DNA of 64,000 bases. Origin: Eunapius fragilis (taxonomy: Eukaryota; Porifera; Demospongiae; Spongillida; Spongillidae). Location: assembly GCA_963681505.1 (NCBI GenBank), contig OY811971.1:4538545-4602544 (forward strand). The letters are read 5' to 3'. Shown one piece after another: positions 9,364-21,300 of this stretch (positions within the stretch are counted from its first letter, which is position 1; each line of letters begins with the position of its first letter). Made by a program: the position numbers and the translations under genes. Under the pieces are notes generated by a model. That model saw only the letters and a program-made list of their open reading frames with translations, made no database searches and was not told the DNA's origin.

Positions 9364-12300
9364 GTATGAGCAGCTATGCAGAGGCGCCAACGACGCAGAG
9401 ATTGACGAAAAAGTGGAGAAGCAGGCATTGCACCGGTGCTCTGCAGGCAGATGGGAGTGCCCGGCCGAATATATCTCATGTGGCACGTGCGTCTGGAGCG
9501 GGCCCAATTATAAGGTCGTTATTACAAAAGTACAGGTTGGACCATGTTTTGGCAATGGAAGGCGGGGTATGTGGCGGAAATAGCATATTTGTTGTTGCTG
9601 AAATCCGGAGATGTGGAGGAAAACTCCGGACCTCTGACTCACGGTGAGGCCAAATAGTAAGCGGACCATGCATTTCAAAATAACTTATTTTTCGTTACTG
9701 CATGCTAGACCCGCTGGATTCACAGTGCAGTGTTGAACACATGAACACAGTAGCTGCAACATGTTTCTTTGACTGGAGGGTGGTGGGCAGACGTCTGGTG
9801 AGTGAGCAGGCCATTGTAGACATTGATAGGGAAGAGCAGGGTGAACAAAGGAAGAGAGACAAAATGTTCCAAAGGTGGCTAGAAATAGAAGGACCCAAGG
9901 CTACTTATAGAGTATTGATTGGTGTGTTTGAAGAAATAAATAACCATCAGGCAGCTGCGGCAGTGAAGGGATTGGTAACTAAGGCAGTACCACCAATGGC
10001 TGAAGGTAGGTGACATTATTGTAGCATGGCATAACAGAATGATTTAAATAAACAAACATATTGTAATGATGTAACAACATATTTATATCAGTGCATTTCA
10101 CATCAAGATGAAACATTAACATTTCTTGCTATACAAGGATATTCTCACGAGAATGATGTTGATATGAAGCAAGGTAACAACGTTTGACTGAAAGGAAAAT
10201 GAAATAGACCTATTTAGCTCCATTTTAGGATGCTGTACAACTCTGAGTGTGCTAGGTACATTTCATTCTTCCATTTCAGTCAAAGCTTACCATTGAGCTA
10301 ATGCAGCTGGGTTAGGTATACAAATGCTTGTTGAGAATAGTATCTTGAAAAAACTATTTTTGTCTAATGCTGGCACGTGCCACATTTTATTTGACTGATC
10401 ATCTCAACAGGCACTTATAGGGTCAGGTACCAATTTTTAAATTATTTTTACGGCATACTTTCCAACCTCATTGTTCTTTCATTGCTATAACACTATACGC
10501 TTGTTGTTGCTGAAATCCGGAGATGTGGAGGAAAACTCCGGACCTCTGACTCACGGTGAGGCCAAATAATAAGCAGACCATGCATTTCAAAATAACTTAT
10601 TTTTCGTTACTGCATGCTAGACCCGCTGGATTCACAGTGCAGTGTTGAACACATGAACACAGTAGCTGCAACATGTTTTTTCTTTGACTGGAGGGTGGTG
10701 GGCAGACGTCTGGTGAGTGAGCAGGCCATTGTAGACATTGATAGGGAAGAGCAGGGTGAACAAAGGAAGAGAGACAAAATGTTCCAAAGGTGGCTAGAAA
10801 TAGAAGGACCCAAGGCTACTTATAGAGTATTGATTGGTGTGTTTGAAGAAATAAATAACCATCAGGCAGCTGCGGCAGTGAAGGGATTGGTAACTAAGGC
10901 AGTACCACCAATGGCTGAAGGTAGGTGACATTATTGTAGCATGGCATGACAGAATGATTTAAATAAACAAACATATTGTAATGATGTAACAACATATTTA
11001 TATCAGTGCATTTTACATCAAGATAAAACATTAACATTTCTTGTATACAAGAATACTCTCACGAGAATGATGTTGGTATGAAGCAAGGTAACAACGTTTG
11101 ACTGAAAGGAAAATGAAATAGACCTATTTAGCTCCATTTTAGGATGCTGTACAACTCTGAGTGTGCTAGGTATATTTCATTCTTCCATTTCAGTCAAAGC
11201 TTACCATTGAGCTAATGCAGCTGGGTTAGGTATATAAATGCTTGTTGAGAATAGTATCTTGAAAAAACTATCTTTGTCTAATGCTGGCACGTGCCACATT
11301 TTATTTGACTGATCATCTCAACAGGCACTTAGGGTCAGGTAGCAATTTTTAAATTATTTTTACGGCATAATTTTTGTACTTTCCAACCTCATTGTTCTTT
11401 CATTGCTATAACACTATACGCTTGAAGCTGCTTATATCAGTACAAAAAACTGTGAAAGTTATATTCCAGCTGCTTGGTTAGTTAACGAGTTATTGTTGGG
11501 TATGGTGACCCTTTTATGTGATAAACAATACAAAAGGCGGATACCTTCCTGTGCGCATTTGTGCCTTTTAATGACACTAGTACATAGAGCTCAGAGGTAA
11601 GTAACTGGCTATGGGTCCTACTTGATTTTCATCTACTATCGTTGAGCGAACTACCAACGGAATGTGTCACGAGTGGGGGGGTTACATCACAAAATGGAAC
11701 CATTGAAAGGCTACAAACTCTTCTAAGCAGTGTCGGTTCGCCAGCAGTACCCAGGGCGAGTTACTATGACACTCCCTGTACACCAGTCATTGCGGTCAAA
11801 TAACTTTTGTTTTGTTCGACACCATTGTGAATAATTATTGGATCCTGCCCTTATGTGCGTTTAGCCCAAGGACAGGTCCAGTTTGATGCTGGGACTGAGT
11901 CTGAGCTAGTCTTATTCAACCCCATATTATGCACAAATAAAGCAAATGTGTAGTTAGCATATACATGTGGAGGGATTTCAAGCAGTATTTGAGATGCTTG
12001 CAATTATCTATCCTGCTACCCAGAATTTGTTGATTTTTGTCTTCTAAGCATACGGACAAAAGGTCACGAATGCTATGCTATGCTAACTCATTGCTTCCAA
12101 CCAGATAGGCATATACTTCTGTCACTGCCCCACTGTGTAGTATGTTTATTATGACACAATACATGTAGTCAATCTTTGGTTTGTAGGTTAGTGGACTAAA
12201 TTTAGAAACTACGTTTGCAACAACCATCTCCTTCCTCCACTAATCCATGTGTTCCTACCCCAGGACCAGTGGGAGAATTCCTGGCAACAGTCACTCATTC

Positions 12301-15300
12301 TCCTATGCCCTGAAATAGAAAAAGCACTCGTTAGTTGTCTGGACAATAAATATTAAAATAAGCAGTAACTTTATGTTACTTGGATTTTTCGTTCCATAGT
12401 TGAGAACTATAACAATAGCATATAGTCTTCATGTATGAAAAGATACCTGAACAGCCTATCAGCAGGCCTTACTGGGAACAAGGTTGACTGAAATGGACCT
12501 ATGCGCTTATATTTAGTACACCGTATGTACAGTGTCTTAAAATTTGGGTGTACTTCATTTTTCCATTTCAGTCAACATTTTTCACCACTATTTCTACTCA
12601 ATCCTATATGCCACTAACTTTCTTGAAGAGAATGTATTATATTACTTGTTTCATGCATATTTTTCTTGAAGTGAGATAGAACACCATTTAGTACAGTGTA
12701 ATTAACCCCCTGTTTGCTGCCCCCCCCCCCCCCCCACCCCCCTCACACCTGCATTACTCCCGGCTATCCTATTTCATTAACTCTGAACGTAAGGAAGAAG
12801 AGAAAATAACGTGTGCAAACTATACAAAGTTTATAAGGTCACCCATAGTCACGTCTGCGGGTAGATGAGTCATACTGAAGACATCATTTAACTGCTGTCT
12901 ATCCCTAAGAGTATAGAGAATTTCAAAAAGTGCTCAGTGATTAAAACTGTTCTTGTTTGTGTTTTCTTTTGATAAGCTATTACGTGTATGGTTGTCCTCC
13001 AGACATGAGTCATGTTTATAATGACTTCATTAAATTCCATCTGAAACCTACAGAAGCAGGTATGAATGCAGAAGACCTATGTTGCCTCCAACATTTTTGC
13101 ACATTGCAAAGTGAACACATAGTCATGACATATTATGATAAACTCCAAGAGGACTATTGTAGTACGTGTCACATGAATGTCTGTAATGGTATAACTCTTG
13201 CAATTGGCTGTTTGTGATAACAAAAAAGCTAGTAGCATCTTGCCCTATGCGGTTTACATATATCTTAACCACATATATCTTAACCACTAAAGGCATCATC
13301 AGCCCCCCCCCCCCCCCCCCCCCCCCCCTCCAATACCCCACGCCTATAGTCTTGTACTCTGTACACAATCGTACATAAAATAAATAATTGCCACACCATT
13401 GTGAGTTAAGTCACAATAACTAAACATTGCTTGTCTGGGAGTTAAGGTGGAGGTTGGTAGTTGAGTAGGGTTAGGAAGCTAGAGGTAGTTAGTATATGGG
13501 CAAATCATATACAATGTATTGTGGTTATCTGTCTAAAAATCAGCTAATCAGTGGGATCTGTTTTTACAAAGGTTTTGAATGTGATTTGAGTTTTGTGACT
13601 TACATGTACAATGTACAATGTTTTGTGACTTACATATACAATGTATTGTGGTTATCTGTCTAAAAATCAGTTAATCAGTGGGATCTGTTTTTACAAAGGT
13701 TTTGAATGTGATTTGAGTTTTGTGACTTACATGTACAATGTACAATGTTTTGTGACTTACATATACAATGTATTGTGGTTATCTGTCTAAAAATCAGCTA
13801 ATCATTGGGATCTGTTTTTACAAAGGTTTTGAATGTGATTTGAGTTTTGTGACTTACATGTACAATGTACAATGTTTTGTGACTTACATATACAATGTAT
13901 TGTGGTTATCTGTCTAAAAATCAGCTAATCATTGGGATCTGTTTTTATAAACGGTTTGAATGTGATTTGAGTTTTGTGACTTACGTGTACATGCAAGTCA
14001 CAAATACTTGGCCAATCTGTGATTAATGTTGTATCTATTACATGCATAGAACAACAGCAGGAGGCTGCCCCGTGGGTACCTCACAGCCAGCACCAGCGGC
14101 TTCAAATGATGGTAATGATGTGTCTACTGGAACCTATGGGAGTAGGTTCCTATATAGGAGTGATGTGATATGATGAATGTCATTAAAAAATCACTTGCGT
14201 TGGACTGGCAGCCATGAGTCGGGACATTTATCCCTTTGTTCCAATCGAGCGATATCAAAAAGGAGAACTGTTCTATGTTATTTCTGTGTCATAAAACTGC
14301 AAGCTGTTAGAGAACAGCTTTTAGCTTTGTTTTACCTTTATCTGTACTGGATTTAGCCCATAGTTGAAATCATTCCCTTTGTCTTTCACACACGAAAATT
14401 AACGTAATTTTTTGGATTCATTTGGAAATAGCTGATTTCATTTTCATATGAACTGTAAAGTATAGACAAGTAAAGAAAAACATTCTCTAACGAGAAAGTT
14501 GGGGGATATAGGAATTGGAGGCAATGGTGGTGTAGAAAGGAGGGGAACAAGGTTTTGAGAAGAGGGTAATGAGACAAAAATCCTTTATTTTGCTTCTGTT
14601 ACATTTACACGTGCTCAATATAGCTATAGGATTTTTGTCTCATTATACTTTTTTCAAAACGTTGTTCCCTTCCTTTTACACCACCATTGCCTCCCAATTC
14701 CTATATCCCACCAATGTCCTCGTTAGAGAATGTTTTTCTTTACTTGTTTCCTCTATTATTTTATTATCATTTATTATCGATTATTAAGACTGGCAAGTGC
14801 CCCCCCTCCGCTTCAATTACCGTCACGAGCAGACGCCCGCTTTTGTTTGGGATCACTGTAAGGAACGCGGGAAAATTCTAACTCGTCGTTAGCTCTCCTC
14901 TTTTGTTTGCACAATTCTAAATATACGTAAATGTAGCCATGGGAACGCTTCACTACGCATTACGTATTGATTACGTATGTCAGTTTTATGCATACATCTG
15001 ATACTTGAAGATGTCCTTCCAGGATATTCTAAAGCGATTGTATAATTGGCGCTCTTTAAAACCATTCCTATTCGGAGTTATACTCACCCGAGAAGAAGAC
15101 GAGACGACGTTGACGACTAGTTTCGTGCCCAGACGTATATAAAAAACTATCCGTCTGGCGAAAATAGGTAGAATTTCGTGGCATTAGCGACAGAATTCTG
15201 TCGCTACCAATCAGATGCGGGCAGTCATGTGACACACCCACAGTCATGTGATAAGGTAAACAAACGGTGTCATAATCACATCCCATATATTAGCTTGCCT

Positions 15301-18300
15301 TCTGGTATGCATTCTGACGCTGCTATAGAAACCGCCTTGTCAAACGCTGTTAATTACATTCCAATGTGCCACGAAATTCTATCTATTTTCGCCAGACGTA
15401 CAAAACGTCCATTTATACGTCTGGGTACGAGACTAGTTGACGACTGAGAAGATTTGGCCTGGGTACGAGGCTAAACTCGAACTTTTTGTTCTCTTAAAGC
15501 AAACTGTTCGAAGACTGGAATAAAACATTAAAATGACCGTCTTTGCCTTCTGTTTCGATAGCAACAAAGAACACTATCCGTTTCTCCATACGCGAGTTGC
15601 GTTTTTTAATGATTTCACGACCCGGGTCAATTCCTATATAGGAACTACTATCGTAGTTCCTGATATATGCATGCTTGTGTTACACAAGTGTCTTACCTGT
15701 CAACTGATTCAATGTGAGTGGCGGCTCTTTTCTCGTACTCGGACTTACATTAGCGATCATTACATCAACTGCATGTACAAGCGCCTAAATCAGCATGCAT
15801 AATAAAATCGGTATCAGACAGTATCTATGTGTGCTGTGCCTTATACGAAGTACCAGATCAGTCTTTTTCAGGTTGTGGTGAATTAAATAGGCCTGTAGCT
15901 CTTGCTTATTTCACTTGGATTGGTCCTTCTACATATCACAGTCACTATAGCACATATTAGCCTTCTTCCTCCCAGAATCAGCTGCATTCTCAAAGGTTTT
16001 CCACGCTTGTAACTACCAGCAGATCATGCCACCAAAATTTTTATACATTGCAAGTATTTTCCTGGGAGTGGCAGCACATAAAGCTTCTGAAATTGCATCT
16101 CTTCCAATGTGTCATAGACACCTGCAGCCAATATTTTAACTTTGCCGAGTTCTTTGCTTTCTCCTGCTTTCCATCATTCATGGATTACACTCTTTACCTT
16201 TGAGGTTAGCTCTGCGTGCATGCATGTTTTTCTTTGGGTGGGCCCAACCAGCAAAAAGATTAGGCTCAAACGTTAAATTCATATATGGTGGTGTTTTAAC
16301 ATCATCTAAAAACATGCTTGCAGTTTGGTCGATAGCACCAGTGATAGAGAAGTCCATCCTTGCTAAACGTTGGTCAGCATGCCACATGGCAACAACTCTG
16401 AGAGCATCCCAAGGTTGTGTAGTGCCAGTACCCACATGATTTTTGAGTAGCTGTGGAAGCTTAAAGTGGTACAAGAATTTGGCACGCTGTGAGTAAATAG
16501 TTTGTATCATATCCAATGCCTTTCATCCTTGCTTTGGTTGATTCTCATGCTAACTTCTAGGCTACCCCTTTTGTACCTCTTTTAACTTTTTACTTGTACA
16601 CAACTACTGGTGCTACCATTGCTGAGGAGTGCAATGATTCCTGTAAAGTTGATACTGTCTGTTCCAATCTCATGTGATGATTGGCACGAAGGAATGGACA
16701 GACATTTGGATAGCATCTTCTGCTGTAAAATCAGACAGTTTTATGGTTATCACATACTGGGCTGCATAGAAATCTGAGATGCCTTCATCTTCAGGAGACA
16801 TACCAGACAACTGCAGATTGATAAGGGGCCTTGAAATCTAGTGTTAACAGCACTTTGTGTTCATTATAGGATTCTCCATCAATGCCACAGCAAGTTGCTA
16901 GGGTGCAGACATCTCCCTCCCTCTCCTTGTATCAAATAATGTGTTAGCTGGTGCGAAAAGTGAATCCTTTCCAATCTGGGCTTCATAGTGGTGGTACACC
17001 ACCCATCAGCAGAGGACACGTATGGCAATAGCAGCTTGGTTTGTTGCTATCGTCAAAAAAAAACTTTCTCGTCTGACCACAATTGTGATTTTGGCATTTA
17101 CAACACTTTTAGCAATAATAATCTGCATCGCACTTGTCACACACTGGCTTTCTGTGTTTATCATAGCACGCAAGTGGCATTCCAAATAAGTATGTATGTA
17201 ATGCATAATTATAATTAGTACCCAGTCCCTACACCTTATTTAAATTATGCAAGAAGCATTGCATCATGTTAGTCTAGGAACGAGAGAAAGTGTTATATAA
17301 TGATGGTCTGTGGACCGATGGTCCACAATACAGCTGCAAGTTATAACTTGATACTACCTGGTTCCTTTGTTTATGCAAAACAAAATCTCCTGGGCAAGCC
17401 ATATTCAAAAACAAAGGCCTAGGGTAAAAAAGTATACTATGAAATGCAATAAAAAATGGGAATGACACCACTATGCATCAGTATATCTCATTACTGGAAA
17501 TAGATAAACACTTAGAAATCTCTTGATAGCTCAGCGAGAGATTAACTTTTTGATTATGTAGTTTAAATAGCAAATGGAATCAATGAGACTAATTTTCTGG
17601 ATATTGAGTTTGACGAAAAAAGTCATCTAATTTCACGGACACGGTGTTAAAAACTTGAACTTGGACTTAATTAATTACCACATCAATTATTAGTTCTAGA
17701 GCAAGGTGGACCAGGCCTTCTGTTTGTGCAAAGTTATTCAAGTGTGACACATGTTTGTAATGAATAATAAAGCTGTTTTGGCTACCTAAAAATGACAGGC
17801 CCTTTATCACAAATGCAGAATTTGTTGGTGGGTGTAGGAGTCATAGTTGGTAGGAACCCTATTTGGTATGGAGGGTTGGATCACGTAACATGTTGGTGCT
17901 GGAGGATCTTGGTTGGAAGGTACCATGTTGTATCTCGGCCCCTCTATGTGCACTATAATCACTGTAAATGAATGGATACTTGCATACATAACTTAAGGAC
18001 ACTTTATAGATTGATTTGATGATAACACTGCCATGTAATTACCTGTTCATGGACTCAAACAAATAGTCTCATCCTGCTCTTTGAATGATGGTGTGGAATG
18101 ATGTTGCATGATAGATAGTAAAAATGGAATATTACCTGTGCTATGTACTATTTCAGACCAATGTCGTGTAGTCAAGGATAATTGTGGCTGTGGAAAATGT
18201 GACTTTACAAAACTCATAAATGATGGATGCTCTAACCCACGTCGACATCAATTCTTGTATCTTGACAAAAATACACTTGATCCACTTGATAAAAGCACAT

Positions 18301-21300
18301 TGATTTTAAAAGTTGATGAAGGTGCAAAGACCATCAACAAAGCCTATCGCCATGTGGTCTATGAATTTAAAAATTGGATGGAGAAAAATGTACCTGTTGA
18401 GGTTTACAGGACAATCCTCGTAAACATTCCTGGCACTAGAATGAATAATATACCTTTTCTAAAAGATCGATGGACAGAGATAGAGAAAGCTGATTTTGCT
18501 AAATGTTTTTGTACTACTCTCTGACTATCATACTTGGTTTAATTGCTCAGTATTAGAACAAGTACTAGAAGATGCTAAACATGAAACCAAAAATAATCCA
18601 ATTGAAGTTAAATCTAAACTTCAGTCTTACACAGAAGAAGTGCACAGCTATTGCAAACGAAACATCTTTGAATGTCCACCACAGTCAAGTATGTCACTGA
18701 CAAATGGAACGAAAACTTACTGCATAGTAAAAGTGAACAATCATCAGTTATTTGATGAGAAGAAGTTCACTGCAGATGAAATCCAACTGGTTGAAGCAAA
18801 AATAATCCAATTGTTTAAACTTAAACAGTATACACTGAAGTTGTGCACTGTTGGTATGGGATGCATGGAGCTTGTGTATTCAATGCCACTCTGTATATAT
18901 GCTGAACTGTTCCCTTTGAATGAATACCAGTGTAGAAACCTTACTACTGTTGGTGTGTCAGAGATCACAGTGAAGGACTACCACTATAGACTGGAACATG
19001 TAAGTGGTATCCATATTCATTGTACACTGAGTGGGATTTTATTATTTCACCTTGCCTCTTAAATAAGGTGCCTTATTATGTGTGTTATCCCATAACAGGT
19101 TTGTTGTGGTCAATTCATTGATTATATTAAGGGTATTTCCTTTAGGCCAATGGTTGTGGTGTAAAAATCATGAGTGTATCATTTACGCTGTGTAAATGCT
19201 CAACTAGCCGGTAGCTGCCTAAGTTATTTATGATGCCAACCTGATGTCAATGACAAATTGTTACAGTGTCCCAATGATAGGGAGCAGGCAGCAGCCAGTA
19301 GTTGAACTTGCTGACTTCCTTGCAGAATGGCTTTTGCTTATTGACTCAACCATACATTTTAAAAATCATTGCTACATTTGTTCTAAGATTTGTAGGTTTA
19401 CATTTGATAGGCTGCCACTGATAACCAATAGGACAGTGTGGGGGCACTATGTGTCAGTATGTGCATTTTATCCAACATGAAAATAAGTGCATACCTCCTC
19501 CAGAATGGTGATACAACATTGCAGCTGGTCTCAGAAAAAGCCACAACTGAACATCTTCATTCTACTTCATCTTCTCATGGGGTGAGTTATGACATTTATA
19601 ATTTAGTAATCTGCTATGAACGTAACATGTCAATATATTGTACAATCACTAATACCGGGCATTTCACCCTATAATCGTGGGTGTTGTGATAGTATACCCT
19701 CTTTGGAGCTCTGCTACGTGTGTTTCTTGACCGGCACTATAGCTATCGCATACAGCAGCTTGCTTCTTTTTAGCAAAAATGTGGGGTTTTGCTTTGCATG
19801 CTTGACGATCAATCTCCCAATACTTGCTATTGGCTCTGCATGAAGCTATTTTGTTTGGCTCTATTCTTTTGTTGACAAGAAGCATTTTGTGATAAACAAC
19901 TTCAGTAGACAAAAACCCAGCATAATGTATCTAGCAATTAATAACTGATTCTTATTTCATACAATGTTAAATTGCAATAAGCTTGTAACAATGTACAAAT
20001 GCAATAGTTCCATCTGACATAGTATGATACAATACAACTTCCACACAATAAGAGGCGGCATCACATACCGGTATCAGTTCTATATGAAGGTCAAAATGCA
20101 CCAATAGAAGCCAGAATCAAGTTCTTTGATTTCTCAAAAGTAATGGTCTCTTGGATATCCATGTCCTCTTGACGTTTGACTGTAATAATCTCTAATACCC
20201 TATACTATTGCCATTTGTGGAAGGAATTAGCAAGTAGAATGACAAAAGACCCAGGTATGATTTCAGTCACATTGTTTGATCTGGTTCATTCTTTACTGCC
20301 TCTATCTTCTCTGTCTGGAGATGAATTCCATTCTTATCAATTATTTACCCCAAATGCATCATTGACCTCTTCAAAAATAGACACTTTCAATACCTTTTTA
20401 GAGATGAATACGAGCTTTCCATAGATTGTACATTGTCGAGTGCCTTTTAATACACTTCGTCAATACTGCCTGATAATAAAATGTCATCAATGGTTTCCAG
20501 TATTATGCAATACATACAAATTAATGTGTCAGCATCAGAGCACAAAGAAGAATAGAGATGCCAGAGAGGTACTTTTGCACCAGGAGGATGGTAAAAAATG
20601 GCAGTTGTAGTCTGCAATAGAGTTGCCAGTGTAATTACTTCAACTTCAGTTCCCCACGTTCCAGATATTTCCATTTGAGTTGTGGTTAGGTAGTCAGAAA
20701 CATTCATGTTGTTTAGATGCCTTGATTCAAACTCCGATTGATCCAGATCAGTTTGTAATATACCACATGCAGACATACAAAAAAATCCATGATGATTTTG
20801 AGACAATGTAACCTCGTAGCATATTGCCTGAACAAGAAGTTTCCATCACCTTCAATTACATCAACTTTCAAAGGTGCTCTTAATGCTCCTTTCTTGCGAC
20901 ATTCAGAGTTTGAATTGGGAGTTGGCAGTAGGAACTGTTTGCACTTTTGTTTCCTCCAAGCAGGTGTTGTAGGACAAAACCAATTCCATGCAGGAGCGAG
21001 TTCACACACAAACTGAACATCCTCTTCGTTAGTTTTATCATCACTTTGTGTGCATTCACTTTCCTGTTCATCTGAAACCCTCCTGAAACTACTGTCATTC
21101 TGTGTTCCGCTTGCTAGCTTGAGTTTTTGCTTCATTATCATCCCTCTTGTTTGTTTCATTTTCCTGTCCTTCAAGAAATTTCTTATGTTTTTGATTCACC
21201 TTTTTTCCATCCACTTTTTTACCATTTGCATGCCAATCTGAATTTCTGTTTCATCAGTATCTTTTTTCTTTACTTCATTTTCCCGTCTATCATGAAATAT

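Larger units (their letters stand above)
9587..11423. repeat. ~912-bp tandem duplication containing the 2A and death-domain exons
   Basis: Unit 1 is about 9587-10500 and unit 2 about 10501-11423. The junction at 10488-10510 joins '..actatacgc' directly to 'ttgttgttgctgaaatcc'. The coding exon has no substitutions that I can find, only a 3-base insertion, while intron and downstream sequence carry several substitutions. Both units include a degenerate MITE-1 copy (about 10132-10350 and 11045-11260). Confidence 0.9.
14128..15664. mobile_element. HTE family copy B, both ends present, with two elements nested inside
   Basis: Left tip is GGAACCTA-TGGGAG-TAGGTTCC, then TATATAGGA. Right tip is TATATAGGAACTAC-TATC-GTAGTTCC. 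Subterminal sequence at both ends is related in inverted orientation over roughly 130 bases or more (ATGAATGTCATTAAAAA and its reverse). Inside lie a MITE-1 (14466-14747) and a 9-bp-TSD element (15118-15435); removing them leaves about 0.93 kb. An internal block conserved with copies C and D can be read as MTVFAF.FDSNKE. It may be a coding relic or simply conserved terminal DNA. Confidence 0.78.

Noticed and set aside
9107-9583. 158-codon plus-strand open frame
   Set aside because: No domain; it overlaps the better-supported leader exons in another frame.
9589-9640. Integrated viral sequence around the 2A motif
   Set aside because: Only the short 2A-like peptide is present, it is spliced to a host-type death domain, and no viral polyprotein domain surrounds it.
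12957-13217. 86-codon open frame in the large intron
   Set aside because: No recognised domain and no good acceptor or donor; kept only as a note.
14050-14111. 62-base version of the linker exon (acceptor at 14049)
   Set aside because: Its length breaks the reading phase; the acceptor at 14057 or 14060 keeps it.
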